This document shows, piece by piece, positions 35,508-48,940 of a stretch of 64,000 nucleotides of DNA (its first letter is position 1; every line of letters begins with the position of its first letter). This DNA is from Oscheius dolichura (taxonomy: Eukaryota; Nematoda; Chromadorea; Rhabditida; Rhabditidae). A program made the translations under genes and the position numbers. The stretch spans positions 12,214,001 through 12,278,000 of the forward strand of contig OW051495.1 in NCBI GenBank assembly GCA_932521035.1. The letters are read 5' to 3'. The notes under the pieces are model-generated. The model was not told the DNA's origin. It made no database searches and was given only the letters and a program-made list of their open reading frames with translations.

Positions 35508-36408
35508 GGTAGGGAAGAACGAACCTGGAAAGTCGTGTCTTTTTGGTTATCAGGCCGAAGATACGGGGGGACGAGAGCTCGTAGCTGAGCAAAGGAAAAG
35601 AATGAAATGAAAAAGGCGACTGGTTTTAGAAGGACGATAAAGGAAGAAAATGGCATTTTTCAGGGACAACAGGGGAATAAATAAACAAAAATGAAAAAAA
35701 GGGAACTTCGAAGAGCTTTTCTCCACTTTTGAGCTCACTTTTCCATTTTTTTGATCTTTTACGTCCCTTGCTCTCTAGCAAAGAACATTTTTAAAGGTTT
35801 TTTACCTTGTTACCCCAATTTTCTTTATCTCATAGTTCTTTGAAGTCGTCTTGTTCAAAACAGGATGTCACCCAGACTGATAAAACGCTGATTCATAGCT
35901 TTTCTGCGGCTTTAGCTTTCCATTCGGCTTCTCTGTCACCAATAGCCGCTTCTGTCAATTACTCGAAAAAAACGGTCTTTAGACGCCCTGTTTTTTATCT
36001 TTCCCTTGCTATTACACTTTTATTGTTCGTTTTCATTGTTTTGCTTTAATTTTTGCACAAAAGATTTCAAAAACCCCCATTTTACCACTCGTTTTCTATA
36101 AAATTTGCTGAAATAATTGAAAACTGCCCATACTTCTGAATAAAGAACGGAATTAAATTAAAAATAAGCTAAGAAAATATCAAGTTAAGAAGATATTTCC
36201 CATTTCAAACAGTGTACTTTGTCCTCCGTCCCGCAACGAATCTTTCGATTCTCTCCGTCTCCTCGGCGCCTGTGCTCTCTCCCCGGCTCCATCCTCCCCG
36301 GGTGGCCACATGCTAATAGATCCTTCTCTGTGATAGTATTCTCCCTGTTTCTTTAATTCTTATCAACTACCGTATACTTTTCACCCTTACAGAAACCATA
36401 TCAACACA
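35508..36408. other. Divergent promoter region between spl-1 and the PAQR gene
   Basis: T-rich region with no supportable gene. A frame at 35807-36049 has a hydrophobic C-terminal end but starts at TTG and has no other support. The region must hold both promoters. Confidence 0.45.
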
Positions 36409-39400
36409 ATGGATTCCGAAGATACTCCCAGCTGTTCGTCGGAGACGGATCAACTCCTTGTGGCGGCGGCTAATACCGAAAATTTCGGGGTAAACAGCTT
36501 GTTATTGGAGATATGTTTCATCCGTTTGATAGAGCGCTGAGTATCTAATGTGGTACGCAGTTAATATAAACAGGAAAGGGGAGTAATACTCAGTTTACGG
36601 GCAGATATTAATGCAAAACATTGTGTTGATCGCCCGTTAACGGTCTTTTGAACTGTTGCCCTTTCAAAATAACAGCTAGCTGAGCAATTTATTGATTTTC
36701 CAATAGGAAGAAGACCGTTTTAAATGGTTACACACTTTGAAGGACTAATAAATATCGAATTATTTAAGGAGAACAATCAGGACGTGGTCCTGGTCCTGAA
36801 CAATGGAACCCTGGATATGGTGCACAAGAACAGCGTCGAGATCCAACGGCCCCTGAGATCTGTGACGGTATGTTATTCTCTTTTTCTGCTTACCTATTTA
36901 CTTCTCCTTCTCCCGCTTCCCAGACATAACACTATGCTGTTTGTTTATATGTTATTGTTATTTTAGGATGTTCTGCGCGAGGCGGAGTACCTCATGACCG
37001 ACGGGCCAATGCAAGCTATTGAGGTCCATGAGAATCAACAGGTCATTGTGGACGAGGTCGACGTTGAATATTGGTACTTTTAACAAGTCTTTTAATCAAT
37101 AGAATACGAGATTTTAGCCCACTGAAGACGAATCATACAAGTCATCTGCCGTTTGAAATCGTCGTGAGACACAATAAAGTCATCGAACATCCGGGAGTCA
37201 GTGATTCTGAAGAGGAGGAGGAGAATTGGAAGAATCAGCAAAAACCGCGGTTGAATCCTGTTCAAGAAGGTTAGTTTCCCATCTTGTTCTCATCTCAAAG
37301 GGAATTTGGAAGTCTATCAAGGGTCCTGAAAGGAAAGCACACGATTAACAAAGGGGCAGACGTGGTACATATGGGGGATTTTCCTTTCGGGACCCGAAAA
37401 TTCCTGCCATTTCTGATCTTCCCCTTGGCTAGCCAAAAACTCTAGAAAGAGTCAATTTTCTTTTGTTCAGATATGGAAAACTCTACTGGGCATGCAGAGA
37501 AACCGGAGGAATCCGATTCACCGGTTCAAGTCGTCGCCAGTTCTTCTAAAGAGCCGACCTGGAAGAAGGGACACCGTCGCGCCTGGAGCATGCCCAACGC
37601 TAAAGGAGAGAAGATGACCGTGGCTGTAATCCAGGATAGCGGAACTAATGTAAGCTCTGCTTCTTTCCTTCTTTTTGAAACTTCAATATTACCCGGGGAA
37701 ATCGATACAGTAGCCTTATCCACAGGAATAGACCGGAAATATTGAAATTTCCCGATAGAAGTGCTTCCTTTCCGTCAGAAACCTTCAAATTTCGCTTGTT
37801 ACCTCGATTTTACAAGATTCTACCAATAAACGACCGGCTTGTCCGGTCATTCGACTAACAATTAACCACCACGCTTTAGTTTTTCTCTTTTTGCTCTCTA
37901 GGTAATGTTACTTCCAATGTGACGTCGCTGACAGCGCAGGTCCGGGTGCGCCGCGCGCCGGCACCCGTAAAATCTCGGCAGCTAAATCTCTTTCCTTTCA
38001 AAGGTGCCTTCTTTGGGGCTTTTCGTCTTTTTGCCGCTAATTTATGGGCACTGCTGTTATTTTTTACTGTTACTCTTAGTTTTTCTTGAAAATATATCTT
38101 TTGCTAATTATTTGCGGCCAAAATTACGATTTTATACAGTCTAAAACTTACAAATTGGCGCCAACGGCGCTTGTTTACAATTTTGGATTCTGTTATCATG
38201 TGAGCCTTTCCGTTTACTTTGTTTCTTTTCTCGTTATGTAATTTCTCTATTTCAGGTTGAAGGAAACCGTCACAAGCGACGTATCGTCAAGTACAAGCTC
38301 CATTCCCACCAGCCACGAGAAAGCAACAGAACAAGAATGGCCGTCGGCACCGCTGCAGGAACCAGTGGGACTTCAACATCATCGGCGGCTGTAACCGGAC
38401 GGTCAGTTGACTCTTTTCTTGTCACGTGGTTATGGTAAACTGTTTTAGGACACCGCGAGACTGTAAGATACGATTCGACCCCGACATAACCAGCGCCGAT
38501 GATGACGACGAACTACAAGTGGAAATTAATGAAGAAGAAATCATAGTCCCAGCAGAAGATGGCATCGGAGCCAGGACCATCGTCAAACGGGTCAGTTTTT
38601 TGCTTACTTTTGGGGTTAAAGGTCTAATTTGGAAAAAATAGGGTTTGCTGTCTAATTGTCGTTTTTACTGTATATAATTGGGTTATTTTCAGTTCTGGGA
38701 GGCTCGATGGAAGGCAACAAATTTCGACGCGTTGCCCGATTGGCTACAGGATAACGAATACATTAGGACAGGTTAGTTGGGAAGGCGCAAAGGGAAACAC
38801 CGTTAGACAGTCATGGGGGAAAACGTAGAACACAGTTAGACAGTCAAAATAACCGTTGAACACAGTTGAACAAGCGGAGAGGTTCCTGACAATACTGTTA
38901 GGCAGCTTGGAAAGCCTGCGATGAATTTTGGACAATCAGGAGAAAAAAGCGCCACAGTTAGACAGTAAGACAGATAAATTAGGCGACAGAGACACAGTTA
39001 GACGGCCTGGAGAGGAATTGAAGAGGAATAGTCTGTCAGACTGGAATTGGAACCGCGGTTAGACAATCAGAAAGACGTTTGGGTAGTCAGACAGCCACAG
39101 GCGAATGTGAGCCACAGTACGACAGCTTGATAACGTTATGAAGTGCAGTTATTCATCTAGAGAGACACAGTTAGACAGCCAAAGTGAAATATCCAAAATC
39201 TCCGGGCTTTCAAGCAATTTCCTATGTTTTTCAAAAGGTTTCATGCTTACAGTATCCTATTTCAGGACATCGGCCACCAATTCCGTCCTTCAGCAACTGC
39301 TTCAAGAGCGTTTTTGCTCTACATTCCGAAACTGGTAACATTTGGACCCATATGTATGGATGCGTCGCTTTTCTTGGCGTTGGAATTTGGTTCTTGACAC

Positions 39401-41853
39401 GGCCAACGGAACAGGTACTTTTTTCATTGGGTTTATTAACTTCCTCCCTTCTTCCAGGTTCAATGGATGGAAAAGCTAATCTATTCGACTTTTTTCCTCG
39501 GAGCTGTCATTTGTATGGGAATGTCGTTCGCCTTCCATACAGTGGCTTGTCACTCTATTGAAGTCAGCAAACTGTTCAGCAAGTGAGTTGACTTTTTCCT
39601 TATTTTTTTCGATTGGGGACCATTAGTTGGGTCTTGAAACGATTACATGAAGTCGGGGGATCAGTTTCCTTGTAATTTATGGGAACAACCCCCAAATAAG
39701 TGAGAAAAATGCCGAAAAATGGCCAGCTGTCTAACTGTGGCGGTATCTCCGGTTCTACCATAGCCCAGTAGACGTTAATTTTACTGGATATTGTTTAGAT
39801 TGGATTACACCGGAATATCTCTCCTAATTGTCGGCTCCTTTATACCCTGGATCTACGTGGCATTCTATTGTCGCCCCCAGCCGATGATCATCTATATATC
39901 AATGATTACCATTCTCGGTATTATGGCCATGGTTGTCTCCTTATGGGACAAATTTGCAGAACCAAAATTTAGGTTAGTTTTTTGTTGAATTTTTAGCATA
40001 AAAATGAGGTTTTTAGACCGATACGAGCAGCTGTTTTCGTAGCCATGGGGTTGTCTGCCGTTGTTCCCGCATTTCATCTTCTCATTGTCGATGGACTCCA
40101 TTTTATGCTCTATAAGGTATGGAATTTTGATTTGAAACGGGGAAAATGGCAGGAATAGACTACAAAAGGGAAGCATAAGGGTACTGTAGGCTTTGGGTCT
40201 CCATTAGAAGCCGTTTCTGCCGCAATTTGACAATTATTTCGGGGAAAACCCCCTCCCAAAATACGTGCAGACCCCTGGAGAGAAAGATGAGAATTCCTTT
40301 TTTTTCTCCTGCCCCTTGCTAGACATGTATACATTTCATTATGGCCTCGTGCCGTTCTGTTTGTTCCCACTGGGTGGAAACCCTATGGCCTGAATATCTA
40401 AGCAGCCCCGTCGTCCTCCATCTAATCTAAACTCTCCGGAAAAAGGCGTCAGGAAGTTGCTCATTTGCTCTTTTGACCCTCTTCCCTTTTGAGAGAAATG
40501 TGGAGAGAAAAAGAAGATTACGGTATAATGTTCTTTTTCTAGGCCGGTCTTGGCTGGATGCTTCTAATGGGTGGAATGTACATTAGCGGAGCCGCCATCT
40601 ATGCTATACGAATACCGGAACGATGGTTTCCTGGAAAATGTGATCTATGGGTTAGTTTTACTCTACTTTTTTTCCCATTTTAGACCTTTAAACTGATCTA
40701 ATCGAGGTATTTTTCAGTTCCAATCACATCAATTATTCCATACATTTGTCGTTTGTGCAGCATTTGTCCACTTCCATGCTGTAACTCTGATGGGAATGAG
40801 GAAATTAATGGAAGGCAGCTGCTCAGAGCAATTATATGAACGGTTAGTTTTGTTCTTGACAATATTATCCATTTTGGGAGCTTGTTTATTCCCTATTTCT
40901 CTCAATTATAGCCCCAAAAAAAGAGAGAGCGCATTAAACGGCAGGGTACATTTGATTCACAGGCCGGAAAAGTCGTTACTTCCTCTTTCTCCTGCTGTCT
41001 CTTCAAAGGGACCCAATCTCGCGGTAAAAATGGGGGATGACACGGTTGAAACCATCTTTTTTTAATTGGGATACTGTATTTTCTTGATGACACCTTAGAA
41101 GTTGGTATGGGTTAAGCGTAATGAAGGAGTACCCTAGGTCGAATTGGACCAAACTCTTGCTCAGCTCGACTTTTGACCTTTTTTCTTGCGCCTAAACCAA
41201 TTTTCCGGCTCTTTCAGAGACGAGGGCGTGAGAACTCAACCTCAGGAGTAAAATGTTGCAATCAGGAGCTTTTAACGCGCTTGTTCCGGTTAAATTTCGA
41301 CCGCTATAGTGCAAAATTAAGTCTTGTCCTCTCAAAAACGAGAGAAAACAGAATCAGAGCAGTGTTTTTAACAGAAGGGAGAGACGTGGCCTCTCAACTA
41401 AACTCTCATCCTGTCATCCTCCTGAATATAATTGAATTAGACTGCGTCAGAAAGGTGTACGTCATATATTATTACTGAGAGGGAGAGAGAGAGAGATCCT
41501 TGCAATTTAGTTGCCAAACATTTTCCATCCCTCCCTGACCCCACTGTCACTTGGCCAGGGAATAATGAATGATTCTTTGCCCTTTTCCTAGACAAATAAA
41601 AGGGGAAAAGCTTCAATTTTAATAGCGCCTAGGACTTTGACAGACAGGAAAGACAAAATATGGGGAATATGAGGAAATAGATCTATTATAGCCCGGGTGG
41701 CGGCCATTAAATGTACTGTTACAAAACAAATTATCTGTATTTTTCTGTTTCAGATACGGTATTGAATATCTTCCCTCATGGCTGGGAACTCTGTTAGGAT
41801 TGGATGAGCAGCCAGGAATAGTCAGCTGGGATCCGAGCATGCGTCATCCATAA
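36409..41853 (+). CDS. PAQR / adiponectin receptor homologue with long N-terminal extension
   Basis: Seven-helix membrane protein of the PAQR family, which in nematodes controls membrane fluidity and fatty-acid desaturation. Fifteen exons join in frame to 617 residues. About 310 residues are a cytosolic extension rich in acidic and low-complexity stretches ([23 protein letters not shown]). The receptor core starts [20 protein letters not shown], then [22 protein letters not shown] (zinc-ligand His region), [13 protein letters not shown], and [20 protein letters not shown] with the paired His of the zinc site. It ends SWDPSMRHP at 41853. Exon 2 is least sure: the best acceptor by T-content (36719) leads to a stop, while 36781 keeps frame. 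Exon 1 follows a CCCTTACAG acceptor. Confidence 0.9.
38801..39177. repeat. Degenerate minisatellite in a PAQR intron (core CACAGTTAGACAG)
   Basis: The intron 38772-39265 carries the exact core at about 38831, 38953 and 39165, plus near copies at about 38801, 38993 and 39055, spaced irregularly by 40-110 bp. It lies just before the exon that encodes the first membrane segments. Confidence 0.75.
39726..39740 (-). repeat. Inverted copy of the PAQR intron repeat core
   Basis: GCTGTCTAACTGTGG is the exact reverse complement of CCACAGTTAGACAGC and sits in another intron (39583-39798) of the same gene. Confidence 0.7.
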
Positions 41854-44800
41854 GAGAACTGGTGCCACTGCTGCTGCTGACACTGTCATTGTCTCACTCT
41901 CTGCCCTGTTTTAACCGCACATAGTTTTTTTCTTTCTACATGTTTGTTTTATTCGTCAGCTTTACCCATAACTTTGTGAATAATTGTCACCCCTCTCTCC
42001 GCGATTTCCCTACATACCCTTTTCTGTTTGTAAAAAGAGAAGAAAACAAAAACTCAACGAATTTTCCCCGACTCTTTAGGCTGTGACTTATTTTACGGAT
42101 ACCGGTAGAAATCTATAAAATGGGCTTAAAATAAAGAATTTCCTATATTTTGAGCAGTTTTTTTCTAGCTTAAATGATAGTTTTTAGGTTCGAAACCTAG
42201 TTTAACTTATCTTTTCTCACTTTAACCGTATCTAAAAAAACCGAACCAGCAAAACCATGAGAAATGAAGCTCGCCCCCCTCTAACCAATCCCAAGGGGGC
42301 CAAAGGTGGCTGGAACCCACCCCAATCTATTTGTGGGAACCCCCTCTTGAGGTTTTCGTTTTCGTGGGAATGCCCTCTTGGCCACATTGACCGTGGGCCG
42401 CAACTTTCACCATCTGGGATGTGTCGCCTTTGGTTCCATCCTCCCCCTTTTCCCCTTCCTCCTTGCCTGCCTCCCCCTTTTGATGTGTTCTCATATGTAA
42501 TCCACTGGGGGTTAGAGGCTAGAGCTTTGGCTGCGCTCCCCCATCTCTCCTCCTTCCACCGCCGCCGCAACAGCAGTCCCCGTGGCCGGCGCTGGCTGTC
42601 CTCTCTCCCCGCGCTCTCCCCCTCGTGCCCTAATACGTTTCCTGCTGTTTGCTTCCTAGCCCCATGGCTTTGGAGTCTCCGCTCTTTTTTCCTCTCCGAT
42701 ACTGAGGGCTAATTTCTGGCGGGAGAATTTCACCCACCAGCCGCCCACCACCATAACAAACAAGGGTCACCTCCTCCCCCCGTTTATATTGATTTTCTTT
42801 GAAATTTCTGTCTGTGTGTGTTTGATCGCTTTTATTTGATTTATAGCAGCAGAACCGTTGGACCATTGCCAATCAACTAGCGCGGCCAATTGACAAGATT
42901 GATCCTTTCTTCTTCTTATCAAATCGACTGACCCGGTGTTCTATTTTCCACATCTAAACCTTCTAGTCTTCTTACACTTGTTGATTGTGAGATGGTAACT
43001 TGTTTAGACTCAAATCAGCAGAGGGAAGACGCTTCAAAACTACTTATAAACACTCGAAAACACTCTCAACTCCTTCCTGGAGGGAGCCTAACTGCTTCCA
43101 GTAGTCTTTTCTCCTCCCACTCCTTTTTCCTCCCTTTTAGACTGACAAATTATTTTAAATCCATTAATATTTTTTCTAAAATATGTTGGAAAGGCAGAGA
43201 ACCATAATTTTTACTAGTAAATGGCTTGAATGGCCAAAAAATGGTCGAATTTCTCCACTGCCGGTTTATTTTGCTTCTCGTCTCGTTTTCTTTATTTATT
43301 GCTCCTTGGAAAGTTAAAAACAACCTAAACTGTTCTTGAATTTTCTCTCCTAGCCTAAAAATTGTTTTAAAATATGTACAATTTGGAAATGTCTCGGTAA
43401 TTTTGCAGAAAAATACGGGTAGCATGGTCAAACTGTTGAAAAATGATAAAATGTGCTAAAATTTGACGAGAATCTGACGAATTCGCCAGATAATTCGATT
43501 TATTCAAACTCCCTGTCTATTTTCCATGTTTTTATTTATCAAAATCTTCAAAATAGCCTGAACAGTGCTCTGTGCCCCCTCTTGTCCAAATGTGACCCAC
43601 TACCACCGAGTTTTGGGCTAATCGCCCCCCCCCCCCCCCGCATAGTATTTGGTTGCGAATTTAATCCTCTTTCGGTGACAACAAGCGACAACGAGCAAAA
43701 CTGCCCCCCTGTCATCATCAGGAAGGGTCGATGCTTTTCGTGTCGAAAGAACATTTTCCCAGTTTTGTTTGTTGGAACAGCTCAATGCCGCTATTTTCTT
43801 CCCTCTTGTGTCAACCTATGACTCTGACCCAATTCTTTTTAAAGAAAGGGCACCTCCTCACCATCTGCAATACGGACCGGGGCGACACGTGTTTAGTCAG
43901 ATGTGTTTTGTTATTTTCCCTTCTCCTGCTTATGTTGTCTCCTGCCTGCCTTTGACGCTTTTCATTTTAGTCAGTCGCCGCTTCTTCCTCCCCTCCCGGC
44001 CGGATCCTGTTCCCCGTGGATTTTTCTTCTTCTTCCCCATTCCCCCCATAATTTCCTCATGTTCTGATGGTCTTCCCCTCCGACAACTCGCCGTTCTCTC
44101 GTCAGAATTGGGCCATTTCCTCCTCCTCTCTCGTATCCCCTTCCTCCTCACCCCAGCCTCCCTTGCGTTTGTGGGATGTACGCGGGGGGTTACGACCCAG
44201 AACGGACGGGAATGGACGGACACAGCTGTGGGGAAGTGCCAGTTTTTGGTTTTAGGACCTACTTTATCGGAACAATTTAGTACCCAATTTGAGATAATTT
44301 TTCGACACATTTATGGGTCTCGACACTCTTTTTTCCTGGTAGTGATGGGCTTGGGGTGGAGTCAGTCCGGAACACCAGTTATTCTTTTCCAGCCGGCTCT
44401 ATTATCTCCTACTGTAGTGGGGCTACAATTCTCGGACTGCTAGAGGGCCACGGCGGCGGCGCAGGCCTAGTGGCCCCTTTTTTGGGAAAGACCCAATGTC
44501 CGACGCTTTGAGACCTTTAAAAATGCCAGCAAATTATTCACAAGGTCCCGCCGCGAAGTCAAAGACCTGTCTGCTGGAAATGAACTTTCGATGCTGAACT
44601 CTATGCGTTCTTTGTGACAGAACCTCTTCTAATCCTAGCTTACTGTAGCTCCAACAGTTCGAGACGGTCACAGTCTCACTGTCCCTCTGTGTCCCGGCAC
44701 TCTAGAGGGCTGCCGCATTCCCCATAATCCCCACTTCATTTCCTAGCGGACCCTCTATCTTTCTCTCTATCCTGTCCTCTTTAATTAATTCCAAGTCCCA

Positions 44801-46612
44801 ATCCTGCCTCTCTCCTGGCCCCGTCATTGCCGAGGTGATTTCATTTCTCGTTTAGCAGTACTAGTTTCGAAAAAACGGCAGAGAGCAAATTACTTTTCGA
44901 CTTGTCTACCTCCCCCTCTCGCCCCGGCTTTGATTAACGTTTGCTTATTTTCCTCTCTCCCTCTGTTATTCTCTCTCTAGGGTGAAAATAACACAGGATT
45001 TATGGCATTTCCTACGACAGGAAAACACAGCCAGCTAAAAGTTCGTACTCGGAGAAGAGAATAGCGGAGGGGATTTAGGGGAGGAAGCCGGACAATGCCG
45101 ACTGCCTCCTTGTTTTTCAACTCATTTGTCTTTTTTGGCGACTTCCCCAGGCATTCACAAATCTCTTGCCGGCTGCATAACTAACTAGCCGGCCTTTTTA
45201 GCGGTGGGTAAAAGGCACAAGAAGGAGAATAGCCTGACTCCCGCTTGGGAGAGATCCGTCTATCGATGACGAGAGTCCCGACGAAATATGACCGAAGACC
45301 GGCGAATTTCTTGTCTTTCCACTTTACCAGAAGTGCCCAAATTTTATGACACCGGGTGCTATTTAGTTCCATCTTTTTCTCTTCCACAACTGTCTGGGAC
45401 CTGATTTCATGACGAGGTCCGCAACGATTGCACCCAAAGGCGGACGGCGTAGTTGTTGAAGTGGTGCCTTCGTTTTGGAACCAAATTTTGCGCTTTGCGA
45501 CCTATTAGAGGTGCCAGGAGGTCGTAAATGACTTATGGAAATTGTTCTGAGGTTCCGCAACCGAAAATTTGCTTGTTCAATAGGCCCGTTCCCCTTGGGA
45601 CCAGAATAACCAGCCTCCTGGCAGTTTCTTTAGACTATTTTCATATTTATCGGCCTTTTTTTCAATTTTGAGCATTCTCTCGGCTTCTCAACCCATTCTG
45701 CCATTTACAAAAGACGGTAGTCATCAGCGGACTGACTTGACTAACTGTCAGCAAAGAGAAGACGACCCCTATTTTTCCCGCTGCCCACCCCACACGGCCC
45801 GATGAATCTTATTACGCGTCGTCTTTTTCCTTCCTAGTCTTTCGCTCTCTCTCTCCCACTCTCCCCGGTGTTCACCTCCGGTCGTCTAGAGTTAGTTATC
45901 AGAACACTTTTTGATCCAAAACCTCTTCTCTTTCTCTTTGATGCCGCCGCCCTTGGCTGACACGACAGAGTTTGAAATGGGGAACAAGCCCGCTGTAAAC
46001 AACAAGCAAAATGGGCATTTCTATTCAGAATGGGGCTGTTATGATTTCTGGTTTATAGTTGTGGGGAAGAAGGGGACAGAAGGGGTCATTGTCCGATTTC
46101 TAGGGCAGTCTCCAGTGTAATAGGGGGCTGTACAGGAAGGGGAAGCCTTTTTTTGACCAGGAAATTACGGTCAGGAATCTTTGCCTCACCGCACAGGTCT
46201 TGGAGCGAAGGACACAGCCGTATAGATGCGTATTCACCTCGTTTAAATGGATCAGGACCTATTAAACCAAAGTTCAGCCGCTATGAGACCGTTGTGAAAA
46301 CTCTATAACCCTGACAGTCCTTTGAATTGTCCGTAACGACAATTTTCTCCTCGCCATCTGGTAAAAATTCTCGACCTCTGAGTTTTACCTACAAAATATT
46401 GACCGTATGCCTCTCTCTCGCTGCAGCAGCCCTCGGTGTTGATGTTTTTCGGTCTCGCTCTCCTCCGGAAGAAAACAGATTTCCATCTTTCTTCCTCTTT
46501 CCCTTTGTCAGAATGTATCATTCCTTCCAGTTCAAATTCTTCCCCTTTCCAGTTTCTCTCCTCTTGAGGTCATACACAGTATTATTGTTCTATTTTCAGA
46601 GATACAGAAAAA
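41854..46612. other. 4.8-kb region with no recognisable gene
   Basis: Unusually C/T-rich and GC-rich in places (42250-44450), giving long but Pro/Ser/Leu-rich open frames on both strands that look like composition effects. Contains a 15-bp C homopolymer at 43625-43639. It probably includes the promoter and leader of inhibitor-2. Confidence 0.5.
43625..43639. repeat. C homopolymer, 15 bp
   Basis: Uninterrupted run of 15 C within a pyrimidine-rich stretch. Confidence 0.85.
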
Positions 46613-47785
46613 ATGTCTGAACCAGAATACACAGAGAGTGGAAAGATTAGGCTGGACTTTGACGATCCGGCAACGCTGCTCAACAGGAAGCCAAAGAAGA
46701 GCATCTTGAAAATGAAACATGTGAGTTTTCCTGCCCATAATTCGAGGGACTTATGGTCCCGAGACGAGTACAGTATCTTTTATAGAGAATTTATTTTAGG
46801 AAGGTTCCCAAGAGCGAGAAAAACACGCCGGTTTTGACGAGATGAACATCTTGGCCACATACCATCCGGCTGATAAGGATTACGGCAATATGAAGGTATT
46901 CCCCAGCCTTTTATGGCTCAACGGGTTCAAATTACAGATCGACGAGCCCAAAACACCGTACCATCATTCGGAAGTAGATAGCGAGCCAGATGAATCCACT
47001 TCTACGGAAATGCGGGGAAGGAGAGTCAGCCTCGGATCGGCAGTGGATCCGGAAGCATTAGCCTTCGGTTTGAATCATCCGGCAGAGAAACAGCTGAAGG
47101 ATGAATCAGAAGAAGAGGAAGACCTGACGGATGAACAGAGAGGTAAGCAGGAAGCTTCGAAGATTCTATTTTAACGAGGAGTAACACTGCAAAAAGGTTA
47201 CAAACTCTGCTACGGGGACCTGTTACCGTAGTCTACAGGACCTGATGCGATTATACCCTAGAAATTTCTTTGTTAGACTCGTTTTCCCATCAAAACACTC
47301 TAGATGTTGAAAATTCTAAAACGTCCCCACCCTACAGGGTCCTCTGAAGTCTGGCCGGTCCCTGAAACGGTAGAAATGTATCCAAGTCCGAACATTTTTA
47401 CGTGGCGCCAGATTATCCCACAAATTTTGGATAATCGTTAGAGAGTCTTCCTTTGACCAAGGCAAACAACAAATAAGGTCCCAATTCCACAAATTTCGAT
47501 TAATCTGACCGGCTAAAGGTTTCTAAATCCTTCTGTAGGACTTCTTCTGCTGCCTCGCGTAAACCCCTAATTTGACCTTCCCCACCGTACACCAGGGGCT
47601 TCGTTAAATTAACTGGATTATCCCCCAAACAAACACATCTATATTCATATATTTCAGCCAAGAAACGGGATTTTGAGAAGAAGCGAAGAGCCCATTACAA
47701 CGAGGGAGCCGCTCTAAAAGCACATATCTCGGTGGATGAAGACGAGGACGAAGATGAAGCGGGACAAAAAATGGAGACCTCTTAA
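46613..47785 (+). CDS. Protein phosphatase 1 inhibitor-2 homologue
   Basis: Regulator of protein phosphatase 1 catalytic subunit. Exons 46613-46720, 46800-46895, 46938-47142 and 47658-47785 join in frame to about 178 residues. All three family contact regions are present: KKSILKMKH near the N-terminus, FDEMNILATYHPADKDYGNM followed by KIDEPKTPYH (contains the PxTPY site phosphorylated by GSK3 in other animals), and FEKKRRAHYNEG in the last exon. The tail is acidic. The ATG lies 13 nt after a CTATTTTCAG acceptor, consistent with trans-splicing. Confidence 0.94.
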
Positions 47786-48559
47786 TTCCTCTCTCCCCTA
47801 TATTTACCGTAATTGTTCATGTTTTTATTGAATTGTTCTTACCAAATTGACACTGAAAAATAGCTCAATATTCTCTCCAAAAATTTGCATATTTTATCTC
47901 CATTTCCTTCCGTTTATTTTTCCATTTGTGTTTGCTTCTCTTTTATCCATTGATCCATTCAATTGACACGTGTTATTATTATTTCTGGCTGCTTAGTTCG
48001 ATGTCACTTTTTATGCTGTTCTATTTCGAGGAAAATATGATGAAATTTTATACTTTATTTACTGGAAAACGAGAGAGATAAGCCTATTTTATGGGCACTG
48101 TGACGGGAAGAGAGGATTCCCGACTGCGTAGACCACAACACCCTGAACAAACCTTACCCATAAGCTCTCTAGAGTAATAGAGGGCACAGAGGGATCTTTT
48201 TGACCTATTTCGTTTGGAAACAGATCTCCAGGAGAAAAGGACTTCACATGTTTTTGGCCGACTGATTTTCTTGACGAATGGTGGCCTAAACCCGGAGACA
48301 TTGACCTTTACTGCCCTTGTCATCCTTCGTCGTATCCACACGGCGATCAACTATGACCCAGCTTCCAGTTTCCTTCCGATCCATCAGCAAGAGAATAAGG
48401 TGCACAAAAAAACAACTAGTTGTCTCTTTCACATAAAATATGCAGATAATGCGAATGACGAATGGTGATGATGATAAATAAAGCAGCAGCTGACTTGGTT
48501 TGAACGGGTGAAAGAATGAGGCTAGAAATGTAGAATAGCGCTGTTCGAGTCCTGTAGAG
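47786..48559. other. No gene resolved
   Basis: Open frames on both strands (48084-48350 on minus, 48214-48468 on plus) overlap each other. An AATAAA occurs at 48474-48479 (+). I cannot choose a coding strand. Confidence 0.4.
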
Positions 48560-48940
48560 CTAAAGATCCGTTTCCATTGGACTTTCGGATGATTTGGCTT
48601 CTGGTTGTCTTTCAGGAGCTAAAGTTTGCCTAGAAGATGATTGATGACTTCGGCGACGTTCTGTGGGTACACACTGAATATTACGTGAAAACTCGTATAC
48701 TTTGCTCTTATTTGATACTATCTGAAAAACAAAGAAATTACCCAAGATCAGGCAAAAGTTGCAAAGAGAAGAGCCTGTATATACGGATCCCGGGCGTTTT
48801 CGAATTGGCAAAGAGCGCGCAGTTAACGTCTGACGGTACGACCTGACTCGTATTTCGTTTTGTTTGTACTTTGCTGCGGATGAATCACCTTTTGAAGTGC
48901 TCCGAATTCTAGGGGAAAAGTCGTTTGCTCTTCTTTTCAT
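48560..48940 (-). CDS. Small basic hypothetical protein, divergent from the E2 gene
   Basis: A 126-codon frame starting MKRRANDFSPRIRSTSK and ending SSESPMETDL; rich in Arg, Ser and Lys, with no membrane segment or known domain. Its start is only 89 bp from the start of the UBC-12 gene on the other strand. A GTAATT...TTTTTCAG pair inside is only 20 nt apart and cannot be an ordinary intron. It may be real with hidden introns or may be chance. Confidence 0.28.
   Translation of the reverse strand: MKRRANDFSPRIRSTSKGDSSAAKYKQNEIRVRSYRQTLTARSLPIRKRPGSVYTGSSLCNFCLILGNFFVFQIVSNKSKVYEFSRNIQCVPTERRRSHQSSSRQTLAPERQPEAKSSESPMETDL

Noticed and set aside
42187-42197. GGTTCGAAACC resembling a tRNA T-arm
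   Set aside because: It is just a short palindrome; no acceptor stem, D-arm or anticodon arm can be folded around it.
43769-44443. 224-codon plus-strand frame
   Set aside because: Pro/Ser/Leu/Phe-rich text produced by a long pyrimidine-rich stretch, with the opposite strand also open.
48540-48560. GTTCGAGTCC resembling a tRNA T-loop
   Set aside because: Flanking bases do not form the other tRNA arms on either strand.
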